In this document: positions 1-10,880 of the stretch, one piece after another
How the letters are laid out: each line of letters begins with the position of its first letter
How positions within the stretch are numbered: the first letter of the stretch is position 1
Assembly: GCA_016748015.1 (NCBI GenBank)
Contig: JAAOMT010000176.1
Span: forward strand, 358,434-422,433
Source of the DNA: Geosiphon pyriformis
Lineage: Eukaryota; Glomeromycota; Glomeromycetes; Archaeosporales; Geosiphonaceae
Direction of reading: 5' to 3'
Length of the DNA stretch: 64,000 nt
Position numbers and translations under genes: made by a program
The notes under the pieces: model-generated
What the model saw: the letters and a program-made list of their open reading frames with translations, nothing else
The model's database searches: none
What the model was told of the DNA's origin: nothing

Positions 1-2
1 TG

Positions 3-1840
3 TTGATTCCCTTTTTTGCTAAGCTACTTTTGGATGCTAATTGAACCATTGTTGTTGCTAGAATTTCCAGTGCTATTTTCAGATTGATGCAAGTGCATAA
101 GTAAGGTTCTAATTTGATGGAATTTTTCTCCAGATATCTCAGATCAAATCCTGCATCAGTATCATGTGTGTGTTTAGGCATAATATCTTCATTATTATCA
201 CTAAACCATTTCAGTTCTTGCTCTTTGGTAAGATCAGGTAGAGCGATATATGTTTCGGAGTTTAAATTAGAGTCTGGATTGTTGTTATTTTTGTTGTTGT
301 TTTGAGCAGAACTAAAACCAGTGTTTTCATCATCATCATTGTCAGAGTTTGAATTGGGATTGAAAATTGATTTTGATTCTGATGCACAGTTGCTCATTGG
401 TTTGTCTTCTTCTGGAATTGTGTAGATCATACATGGTAGTGGATTGTAAATAAGGTCACACTCATTACAATACTTGAAGTTACATGGGATCAAACAGTGG
501 TCACATAATCAGATGTTTATTTCTTCCAAGCATTGTTTCTGTTTCTTTCTGGTGGGTGCCAATTGTTGGTAATGTTTATGGAATTCCTTTGAATTGTCCT
601 TGATGTTGCCAAAAATGTTGAAAGTTTAGATGTATTCAGGTTCAAGAAGTGATAAAGGGTTGTTTTTGATTTTTAGTAGTTCACTGGTTGTTGCACTTTC
701 TGCTTTTGCATATGCCATTCTTCAGAGTTCATGTTTGTCATGGAAATATCCTTCTAATTGTTACAACACTCTTTTCCAGACATCATCGATTAGTGTGTCT
801 TTGCATATCCAGTCATTGATTAAGATTGTATATTGGCACATTTCATCGCACATTCCTCCTTGTTTAGGAATGTTGTTCCACATTCCTTCATTTGGAAGAG
901 TTTCTCTACAAGCTAAACATGGTGTATTATCCCATTTTCTCACTTGTTTTAGCCTTCCAAAATGTTCAACAAGATATGCGTGGCAATAAAACTTAGTTGC
1001 CATCTGGTATTCTTTGTTATCAGCACAGCATACACCCATTGAAGACAATTTCTTACCACAATTGGCACATATAAGCTTTAGTCAATAATAATTTGGTTGT
1101 GGTAGTGTGTAAGTATATGCATAATAAATGGTGATTGGTATTGGAATTTCTTCATTCTCTTTCCTTTTTTCTTTGTGGTTATCTTTTTCTCACTCCCAGG
1201 TTGTTGGTAGTTTGTTTTGATCGTTTTCAGTTCTCTAGACTTAATCCAAATTCCAGGTAAGTTCTTCTGTTTGTTTTCCTTTTCCCTTATTGTTCCAGGA
1301 TAATATTGGTGGTAATTTGTTGTGGTTGTCTTTATCAGCCCAGGAAACTTGATAGACTTCCCAGGTAGGTTTCTCTTTTTCTTTTTTCAATTCAATAAGT
1401 GGAGCTGATGGTGTGATAATAGGTTTGAAATGGCCATATATGGCTGGTATGCATGTGTTTCATTTGTTTTGGCTAAGCTGGAGCTCTTGGGTGTTTTAGT
1501 TGAGTGTTGCATTGATTTTGGACAGCCAGTTATTATTCACTAGTGCTTGGTATTGAGTGGCTTCTATGACTAATATCTTGATTGGTACAGTGATACTATT
1601 GATTTTTATGAGCAAATTATTTATTTCACCAATTGGAGTCTTGGTGGCTCCATCAGCTGTAATTATCTTTATACTGGCAGCTCGATTAACTCGATGACCT
1701 AATTGGTCTATAAGCTGTCTTATGATGATGCTGCCAGTTGATCCACTATCTAGGATCAGTTTGATGAACTGACCATCAATTTTGGCATCTGTGTACATCG
1801 CCATGATAGATTTTTCCTCAAGTGTGGCTCTACTGAACAA
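3..1840 (-). pseudogene. Gypsy element A: protease, Cys-rich module and dUTPase N-terminus (pol, decayed)
   Basis: Read on the minus strand this is the first half of a Ty3/gypsy pol. The aspartyl protease is at about 1496-1840 with an intact catalytic motif (LILDSGSTGS). A cysteine-rich module follows at about 761-1070, with CANC, a later CLAC and a CDEMC cluster; by pattern it should bind zinc. A dUTPase begins at about 170 and runs off the window edge: motif 1 reads TDAGFDLRY and motif 2 reads SKSSLAKKG (Arg of the usual RSS changed to Lys). Several stops interrupt the frame. The same order of domains is found in elements C, D and E here. The rest of pol and the 3' LTR lie left of the window. 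Protease and dUTPase assignments are firm; the role of the Cys-rich module is inferred. Confidence 0.8.
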
Positions 1841-2439
1841 AAGAGTTTCTGTCAGTTCCTTGATTTCGAAGGGAAATATTGCTGCTAGAGACTCGTTTTC
1901 TATGACAGTGGCTAGTGGAATATTGGTAAGTGGTTGCTTCTGGTTGGGTTCCCAGGTGTTGGATAAGGCATCTTTTAGAGTAACCAGAAGGCTTAAATAG
2001 TTCTAAGAACTCAGGTTTTGAGTATACCCAGTTCCCGAATTCTGCTGTCATGATCCTAATAACTGATTGGATGAACTAGGAATCAGTTGGTGAACAACCA
2101 TTGCCGATCTCCAGTTTTGGGTGACTCTTGATCTAGGGTTTCCTGATCTCATTTGAGTGGAGTTGGGTGATGGTATTTGAACTGTGGGTGTCTGATAAAT
2201 TATTTGTGGCTGCGGCTAATATATAGGTTGAGACTGCGGTTAATAAATGATGAATGCTGTTGGCTGATAAATTGGCAGTTAATAAATTTGTGGCTGTGTC
2301 ATAGGTATATAATTTGGTTGATATATTGCTGAGGTTGATTGATAATTTAGAGCTGAAAATCTGTGATCAGGGTTTCAATATTGATTTCCCAATCATTGGT
2401 TTTCTATTTTTAACTGACAATCAATTCTCAAATGTCTTT

Positions 2440-4117
2440 GTTTACCATAGTAGTGGCAGATATGCATCTTTTGCTGCCATGGCTGATTGGATGATGATAA
2501 GAAACGTGACTGATTTTGTGGGCAATTTGTGATTCTTAAATTATTGTGTCATTGGAGTGGCTAATAAATTGCGCAATTGTCAGCTAAATACCCTTCCAAC
2601 TTCTGGTTAATGGAATTACTGAATTGTTTTAATTTGGAATTCAATTCAGATAATCTATTCATCACTAAATTTACGGCTTAGGCATGGTTGGCTTCGAATT
2701 CAACTGCTTTAAAATCTCTGGTGTTGTTAACTGCAGCTTGAAGGTCTATTGGATGCATTGAGTATACATGTTGGGGGATGCTACTGCACAGGCCTCTAAT
2801 AAATTGGTTTAGGATTTGTGATGCTGTAAAATAATCAGCCTGAATTGCTTGAATCTGGTGCAGATTCCTATGGAAGCATTCTAAGTAAATAGTGACTGCT
2901 TTATTTTCTTCTTGTTTGATAGTGGTAAAAGTGTTTGCTAGCCAATTAATACTATTGTTGTTGCTGAAGTATTATAAAAATGCAAGCTTGAATACAGCAA
3001 AATCTTGGGGTTTGTTAGCCAAGCTTTGATACCATAAATTGGTGGTATCTTGGAGAAAGTAAGAAATAATCTGCATGGCTCTGGTGTTATTTCAGCCATT
3101 GGCTGTGATGGCTTTCTCCACATCATTTAGTCACACTTGGGCATCATCTTCTTTGCTGGTGAATTTCTCAAGTTTCGCTATTGGAGTGTAAGCCATTGGA
3201 TTGACATTTGGTTGTTGCAGTTGTTGTTGCAGCTGTTGAAGCAGCTGCTGTGGTTGTTGAAATGGTTGGAGTAGCTGCTGTTGCTGTTCATTAATTGGTA
3301 GAGCTGGATTAATCCCGATTACTGGAGGTAAGTGTTGTTGATTATTGATGTCAAGATTTTAATCATTCTAATTGTGTTGTATTTAGAAATTTGGAGTTCC
3401 GATTTCTGGATTTTCTAAATTTGGATTTTGCTGAGTCTGAAAATTCAGGGTTTCAATGTTCAGGTTTTCTGAGATCAGGTTTTGGTAAATAAATTCTTGA
3501 TCTTCAGATTCTTTTTCCTCTTCTTCTTGTTCTTCCTCTGATTCTGTTACTTTCCAGAGACTTGTGGTTCTGAAATCTGGTTGGGGTGGCAGAGATCAAA
3601 GTCCTAATGGTGTTGGCAATTAGGACTTAAATCTTTCAAAATATGCACTGTATGGTCTTAGAAGATTTTCTTTTCTTTGTTTACTCTGAAATGGGAATTG
3701 TCCAAAGGTTGATGTTATGTGTAATATGAACACGCCTGTTGATGTAATGTTGATGGTGCTTCCGGGTGTATAGTAATATGATGGGTTTGTTGGTAATTCA
3801 ACTTTGGTTTTTTTCCAAGTAGGTGGTTGTATTTGTTTTGGTATTACTGTTAGTGTTTGCAATTTTCCTTTGTCTTTACTGGCATAAGTGATTGGGTATC
3901 TTTGTTGTGTGTGATGTTTAATTTCTTTATTAATCTCAGTAATGATGGATGCAAAATTATAATTTGTTGATAAGCTGGTGTTTTGGATTAATTTGTGGTA
4001 AAAAGTTTCTCTCGCTGATTCAGTGTTTACTGGTGTTCCTAAAAAATAGGCAATTTTTTTGTTGATGTAGAAATTAAAAACTGATTCTGCTGATATCTGA
4101 TTGTGATTTAATCCCAA
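2440..4117 (-). pseudogene. Gypsy element A: gag (decayed)
   Basis: Minus-strand gag of element A, lying just inside its 5' LTR. An open stretch of 165 codons (4117-3620) is the N-terminal region. A Gln-rich linker follows at about 3300-3200, then the conserved capsid-like core (about 3195-2580), whose family signature ends in LWYQSLANKP, and a nucleocapsid knuckle at about 2480-2440. The knuckle reads CHYYGKQRHLRIDC, so the second Cys of CX2CX4HX4C has become Tyr. Scattered in-frame stops are mostly TAG or TGA where the sister copy in element C has Trp or Arg. It would have encoded the particle protein packaging the element RNA; this copy is not functional. No ATG is obvious at the 5' end of the open stretch. 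Confidence 0.75.
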
Positions 4118-4252
4118 GTGTTGACAGTAGTGTTAAAATAAGAATTTCACGAATCCTAAATGGTTTGCTCCTATACTTTCTGATTCTGCTACTGTTGATT
4201 TATTTGTTGGTGCTGGTTCTCTGTAGAATTATACCTTATAGGAAGCACCAAA

Positions 4253-5115
4253 TGTTATAGGTGATTATTTGGGGTCTCAAGTCAAATAACAAATCTGTAA
4301 CTTGGTGTGTAGTTGATACTCGGGTGTTAATATCTGAAAGTTTTGGTTGTGAAGTCTTTTGTATAATGAACAGAGATTTAATAGTTGTTTTAGTAGCCTT
4401 TCGGAATTACAATTCCATCAAATTTTTTTCTCAGCGTGGTGGCCAGTAATCCTCCTGGTAAGCTATTCTCAAACCTATGAGTGTTCTATCCTTGTTTCAT
4501 GGGTCTTTTACCAGTCCCTATGATGTCTGTATCTTAGCACTTAATTCTTAATCAATTTAGTAAAACCAAAGAAATAACAAAAAAAATAAAAAAAAATAAA
4601 AAAAAATAAAGAAATAAACAAAAGCAATTGCAAGTTAGTATCCTGTCAATAGCTGTAATCAAGAGCTATTGTTCCAGCATGATTAAGTATTAATTACTAT
4701 CAACATGAAGTGTTGATAGTGGAGAGTGGATTTGGATGGTAAATAGTTATTTATTTGATATTTTTGAATGGAAGGTTGCTTAGATCAAATCTAAACTGAG
4801 AGGTCTGTCTTTTCTACTTCTAATACTATCACTATATATACATAATTGATGTTCTATAAGATTGCTCACATTTTCAAGTAATGTGCTATGATTTTTTGAA
4901 CAATGCTCACATTGCTGAGCAATATGCTCTAATTTCTAACATTGCTCTATATTGCTGAGCAATGTGCTGTGTTTTCTGACATTGCTCCACATTGCTGAGC
5001 AATGTGCCATGATTTTTGACATTGCTCTATATTGCTGAGCAATGTGCTCATGTGCTAAATACTATTCTCTCATTGGTCTGCTATTTTTTATATCTGTTTT
5101 TTTTTATAAGTAACA
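4253..5115 (-). repeat. LTR, family 1, 5' LTR of element A
   Basis: An 863-bp long terminal repeat in minus orientation. On the + strand it starts TGTTATAGG and ends AAGTAACA, the inverted TG...CA ends shared by all LTRs here. Immediately to its left is the internal start, reading TTTGGTGCTTCC on the minus strand, where the primer-binding site should be. The U3 part holds tandem 40-bp units (about 4899-5045), each with the near-palindrome ACATTGCTGAGCAATGT. Other family 1 copies are at 6152, 18499, 41492, 44833, 47633 and 49136. Confidence 0.85.
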
Positions 5116-6151
5116 GCGGTTGCTGAACCAGTTGCTAAATAAGTTGCTGTAGTAGTGGCTGTTGAAAGGGTATTTGCTGCTGTTAAATCGGTTTGATAAT
5201 TGGTTTAATTGGTGGCTGATTGATGACAATATTTGGAGGTAAGTTTTGTTGATTAATTAAGTCAGGGTTTCGGTCATTCTGATTTGGTGGAGTTTCAATT
5301 TCTGGATTTTCTAGATTTTGATCTTGCTAAGTCTGAAAATTTGGGGTTCCAATATCCAGGTTCTCCGTAATTAGGTTCTAATAAGTGAATTCTTGATTTT
5401 CAAATTCTTTTTTCTTTTCTTCTTCTTGTTTTTTTTCCGATTTAGTTGGTTCCCACAGATCAGTAATTCCGAAATCTGGTTGAAGTGGTGATGATCAAAC
5501 TTCTGATGGCATTGGTGATCTCAATTTAAATCTCTCAAAGTACATACCATATGGTCCTAATAGATTTTCTTTCTTTTGTTTATTTTGGAATAGAAATTGT
5601 CCAAATGTTGATGTTGTATTTAATGTAAACACACTTGCTGATGTAATATTGATGGTGCTTCTAGAAGTATAATAATATGATGGATTTGTAGGTGATTCAA
5701 TTCTGTGTTTCTTTCAAGTGGGTGGTTGGATCCATTAAGATATTACTGCTGGTGTTTGTAATTTTCTTTTGCCTTTACTGACATAAATAATTAGGTATTT
5801 TTGTTGTGTATGATGTTCAATTTCTTTATTAATCTCAGTAATGATGGATGTGAAATTATAATTTATTGGTAAGCTGGTGTTTTGGATTAATTCATGGTAA
5901 AAAGTTTTTCTTGCTAATTCAGTATTTACTGGTGTTTCTAAAAAATAGGCAATTTTTTTGTTAATGTAGAAATTAAAGACTGATTCTGCTAATATCTGAT
6001 TGTGATTCAATCTCAAGTGTTGACAGTAGTGTTAAAATAAGAATTTCACGAATCCTAAATGGTTTGCTTCTATACTTTCTGATTCTACCACTGTTGATTT
6101 TTTTGTTGGTGCTGGTTCTCTGTAAGATTATACCTCACAAGAAGCACCAAA
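5116..6151 (-). pseudogene. Gypsy element B: gag 5' fragment
   Basis: This is a second minus-strand family 1 gag, homologous to 3200-4252. Its N-terminal open stretch (6016-5735, 93 codons) is almost the same as that of element A (KIAYFLETPVN versus KIAYFLGTPVN). It breaks off at 5116 exactly where the LTR of element A begins, so A inserted into the gag of B and the remainder of B must lie beyond A, left of the window. Stops and frameshifts make it non-coding. Confidence 0.8.
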
Positions 6152-6923
6152 TATTACAGGTGATTATTTGGGGTCTCAAAGTAAATAACAAATCTGCAAC
6201 TTGGTGCTCGAAGCTGTTGTCAATGATAGAAATCTGAAGATGTGTTTATCTGAAAATTTTGGTTGAGTTTTTTGTATAATGAACAGAGATTCAATGGTAA
6301 TAGTTTTATCCATAGCTTTCCAAAACCGCAGTTTCATTAATTTTTTTTTCAACATAATGGCTGATGTTTCTCCTAGTAAGCTATCTGTTAATATATATAA
6401 TTCTACCCTTATTTCTGGGTTTTTTACCAGTGCTATATCTTGACGTTAGTATCCCATGTGTGAATTCTCAATAGAGTTAGTAATAACAACAATTAAGACA
6501 AGAAAATAAAAGAAATAACATAAAAAAATAAGCCAAAGCAATGAACAAGTTAGTATTCCGTCAATAGCCATAATCAAGAGCTATTGTTTCAGTATAGTTA
6601 AGTATTAATTACTATCAACATGAAGTATTGATAGTGGAGAGTGGATTTGGATGGGAAATGATTTATTTATTTAATATTTGTGAATAGAAGATTTCTAACT
6701 AAAGGATTCTGTCTTTTTTCTACTTCTAATGCTACCACTATATATACATAATTGATGTTCTATAAGATCACTCACATTTCCGAGTGATGTGCTATGATTT
6801 CTTGAGCAATGTGCCATGATTTCTAACATTGCTTCACATTGCTGAGCAATGTGTTCACATACTAAATACTATTTTCTTATTAGTCTGTTATTTTCTATAT
6901 CTGTTTTCTTTTTATGAGTAATA
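6152..6923 (-). repeat. LTR, family 1, 5' LTR of element B
   Basis: A 772-bp LTR in minus orientation, starting TATTACAGG (decayed from TGTTACAGG) and ending GAGTAATA (decayed from GAGTAACA). It is shorter than the A copy mainly because it holds fewer AGCAATGTG repeat units (about 6770-6860). To its right is LINE 3' sequence, so element B inserted into a LINE. Confidence 0.8.
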
Positions 6924-7455
6924 GCATATTGCAACTGTTATCATCCTGTGTTTCTGACTCTTCTTTGTCCATGGTTCTTTATAAGGGTTTTGTTTTTGGC
7001 AGTTGGTTTCATAAGGCAGTCACCATTTTTCAAGATCCCAAGGTTGCTTGTTTGGAGATTGTCAAATTTGTGCACTTTTTTAGTCTTGCTTTTAGGAGTG
7101 ATATCTGGTCAGTTTATACTAAACATTGTGCTTATATAGAAAAGAAAGAATCAATTCTTCTTAATGGTTTAGTTCTTGTCTCAGTTTCTGGTTTGGTTTC
7201 AGGATTGTTGGCTGGAGTGGTCAAATTCCTTGGCATTGCTAATGCTTTTGGTGTTTGTTTTGGCTTTTGCAAATCTTGTTTGTTTTTTTCAGACATAGAT
7301 AACTTAGTTTCAGTTCACATAATTGTGTAGTGTTGTTTTGATTAGCCTAAATGGCTGATCACATATGAAAAATACATGATTCATGCCTAGTATAGATTAT
7401 TTCTTTAATATATAGCACTAGGTTGTGTTTAGATTTCACTCATAAAGCTAATAAA
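6924..7455 (+). pseudogene. LINE ORF2 3' end and 3' UTR
   Basis: The frame read from 6924 to the stop at 7330 is homologous to the last ~130 residues of the large LINE at 34.1-34.5 kb: YKGFVFGSWF here matches CKGFVLEEWY, and KFLGIANAFGVCFG matches RLLGLANSFAVSFG. After the stop, the 3' UTR (GTAGTGTTGTTTTGATTAG, then CTAAATGGCTGATCACAT) matches the 3' UTR of that LINE with C-to-T changes. An A-rich tail begins near 7448. The 5' part is cut off by element B and lies left of the window. Confidence 0.8.
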
Positions 7456-7898
7456 AAAAAAATAATAATAATTTTTAATAAAATGTAAAAATAAAATTTG
7501 TAAAATAATTTATAATATTAGAATTAGATTAAATAATATGGTTTATTATTTTTGTGATTTTTAAATAACTTTAATAATTAATTTTAATAATTTTATTTTA
7601 TTTTTTAATTTGTATTTAATAGTAATTATAATTTAAATTTCAATTAATAATATTATTTTAATTAATCAAATAATTAATTATGTATTAAAATTGTATAAGC
7701 TGTATTTATTATAAAATATATATTTTATTATATTATAATAAATAAGAATTGAATTTTTATTTATTAATTAATAATAATAAAAAATAAAACAAAATTAAAA
7801 ATAGTTAAAAAAAATTAAAGTTGTATTTTTAATTAAAAACACAAAATTATTGTTTTAAACAATATTAAAAAATTTTAATATTAATATTTAAAAAATAA

Positions 7899-7936
<38 letters not shown>

Positions 7937-8329
7937 GTTGTAAATACTTAATTTATTTATATATATTAGATAATATTTAAATCATACTTATTAAATTAAT
8001 ATTATTAATAATAATTTTTGTAAAAATTTTAAAAATAAACAAAAATTTAATGTAAACTTATTATTAAAAAACTTAAATTTTAATAAAAAAATTTTAAAAT
8101 AACTTAAATTTGTATTATTAAAAATAGTTTTATAATATTTTTAAATATAATAAAATAATAATTGTTTCTTTGTTTTAATTATATTTAAAACATAGAATTA
8201 CTTAATTTAATTAATTAAAAATTTTTTTTTAATAATAGCTAGAAATTATTAATATTAAAATAATTTATATAAAATTTGTTTTTAATCTATATATAATTTT
8301 TTTAATTTAAAGTTAATTATAAAAATAAC
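7456..8329. other. AT-rich non-coding stretch with (TAA)n microsatellite
   Basis: Almost entirely A and T, with no open frame of note. A TAA/ATA trinucleotide run lies at about 7899-7936. It may be remains of older elements, but I can align nothing in it to the recognisable elements. Confidence 0.6.
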
Positions 8330-10545
8330 TTTTTTTTCTCTTTATTTTATAATTATAACTAAAACAAAAAATAAAATTTTTTTTAAAAAAAGTCTTTTTA
8401 TTGTTAAAGCAGCTAGACAAAACATTTTAATATTTTCTTTAAATATTAATAGTAAAAAACTGTTTTTAATGATTTTTAAAACATTTTTTTACTTTTAATT
8501 AGTGGTTTTTTCAGTTAAAGTTTTTTCTAAAAGATATACTTAAATTAGTTTTAGTGTTGTTTTTACTTTTTTTACAAGCCCAAAAATATTTAATAATAGA
8601 CTAATTAACAAGTTAATTTTTCTTGCCATTATTATTAATATTATTGCTATTTTTTTATAAATAACCAAAAAAGCCAAAGAATCAAAAAAACAGTAGCAGT
8701 TATTTATGTCTATTATTGTTATATCAAACTTTTTTGTGGTTCTAAATAAGATCTTAAATAAAATTTTTTTAATAGTAACCAGCTTTTTTTTTAATATGAA
8801 TAACAATAATAACAGCATATCTTCTAAAATAAACCAAGATTAATTATTGGCTGTATTGCCAAATATGATGTTTTTTAGCAGATTATTACTGATTTTAGAA
8901 CCAAATAACTTATTAAGTTATTTAATTTTAAGAATTAGATAGATTAAATAAAAACTGAATTAATCTTTTTTTTTGTTTTTTAATACTGTCTTTAATAATA
9001 TTTAAAAAACAATTTTTAGTTGTTAAAAATTTTTTAAATAGGTAGTTTTAATTTTAATGTTTGATTTTACTTTTAAGATCAAGTTAGTCTTAATTGATTT
9101 TTTATTTTATTTGTTGCTTAATTTTGTTGAACTTAAATCGGTTTTTAAAGACAATATTAAGTTGTTCTGTATGGATTTTGTTTTTAAAGCTTTCTTAGTT
9201 GTTGTTATTGTTAAAGTTTTTATTAGTGGTTTTTTTTAATTATGTTTAAATTACAAAAGTTTTTGTAATAATTTTTGGCTCTTTTCTCTTTATATCTATT
9301 GTATTTTATAATATTTTAATTAATATATCTTTTAATAATATTAAAAATACTTTTGGTATTTTTGGTGTTGTTATTTCTGTTAAATTAAAGTCTATTGGTT
9401 TGTAACAATATGTTATTGTTAATTTTAAAGACTTTTTTTTGTTGTTATTGCTTTTAGTAACTGGTTTCTATTAATAAAAAAGACAGTATTTGAATTTTTT
9501 TTCTTTTTAATTAAAAAAAAATCATTATCTCAAGAAATTTTTTCAAGACCAAATTGATCAATTTTTTTTTTGGTTATATTGTTTTTAAAATTAGTAATAT
9601 AATTTTTCAGATTGATGATCATACTTGTTTTATTTTTTTGTTTTCTAAATTTTTATTGTTGTTAATGTTTTGTTGTTGTTATTTTTGAGTCTTATAAAAT
9701 ATTGAAACTTGTTGTAATAAAAACTGGTACTTTGTACAAGTATTGTATTTGGTAAAAAACTTTTAATTATAAAATGTCTCTATTTCTTTCTATTAAATTG
9801 TCTTCTAAGTTTGTTATTGGCTTTTAGTCTTTTATATTATCTGTTGTTAATAGCAAATCTTATGTTATGACTTTTGTTTTTCTAATTATTTTTTTTGCTG
9901 TTCTTTTAACTGTTTTTGCTGTTGATTTTGCTATTAAGTCTAGATTAGACTTATTGAAATTTTAAATTACAGATTTGGTTGTTTTAGTAAAGTCTATTAT
10001 TAAATCTATTGGTTTTTTGGTTGCTTTAAAAACTTTTTTTATGTTTAAAAATATATGCAAAAATCACAAAATTAAGAAAAATCTGCTTATTATGCTTAAT
10101 ATCTTCTAAAAATTTGTTTTTTTTTTGGCTAGTATGTTTAAAAATTTTGTCAGTCTTAAAACTAAAGTTGATAGTAATATGAATAATAATAATTTAAGTA
10201 CTGCTAAAACATGTTTTTTAAGTAAAAAAACATGTGACTATATAATTGTTTTATAATAAATATAAAATCTTAAAGTTAAGAGTAATATTAAAAAAATTAG
10301 ACTGTTTTTAAGTAAATTTATTTTTAAATCTAGAAATTTGAATAATATTATTAAGAAACTTAGTAAGTAAAATTTAATTCTAGCTTTTTTTAGTTCAGTT
10401 TAGTTAGTGTTTTGATTAATTTAGGTGGTTAATTACATATAAAAAATATTTAATTAATATTTAATTTAAGTTATTTAGTTTAATATATTGTATTAAATAG
10501 TTTTCTGACATATTTTATTAAAACATTAATAAAAAATAAAAAATA
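8330..10545 (+). mobile_element. Decayed ORF1-only LINE copy (HAL1-like)
   Basis: A strongly AT-mutated copy of the ORF1-only element at 10.9-13.2 kb, in plus orientation. Matching blocks appear in order: the N-terminus (about 8345, where ATG has become ATA); the central segment 9057-9239, whose product TFKIKLVLIDF matches TFKIKLAHVKT and whose KDNIKLFCMDF matches KDNGKLFCVEF; and the C-terminus near 10200-10400 (NNLSTAKTCF, then a LWRISGAET-like block). It then passes straight into the LINE 3' UTR at about 10410-10545, with no ORF2 between. At about 2.2 kb it equals the better preserved copy. Many stops; not coding. Confidence 0.7.
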
Positions 10546-10559
10546 AAATTAAGTTTTTT

Positions 10560-10880
10560 ATATAAAATTTGTATTTTAAATTTTTTTAATTAAATTTTTG
10601 ATTTTTTTTCTTATTATTTTCAAATTACAAAATTTTTTATAATATTTATTTTTGTTTCTGTTGTTTTAATTTTATATAATATTTTTAAATATTACTTTTA
10701 ATAAAATCAAAAATATTTTAAATATTAAGTTAAAGTTTGTTAATTTGTGACAATATATTATTATATAGTTCAAATTTTTTAAAACTATTTAAGTTATTTT
10801 TTTTTGTTAATTTGTTTTAATAAAAAATAATATTAAAATTTTTTTTCTTATTAATTAAAAAAAATATATTGTTTTTTTTT
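10560..10880 (+). mobile_element. Decayed LINE ORF1 fragment, left half (split by insertion)
   Basis: This AT-rich block aligns with 9240-9540 of the previous decayed ORF1 (shared ATTACAAAA-TTTTT, GTGACAATATATTATTA and TTTTAATAAAAAA segments). It stops at a T-run where the minus-strand ORF1-only element begins, and its continuation is found on the far side at 13190-13500. It is therefore the target of that insertion. Confidence 0.6.

Noticed and set aside
7899-7936. TAA run as a functional element
   Set aside because: A simple microsatellite in AT-rich DNA, like the ATT run at 34857; nothing points to function.
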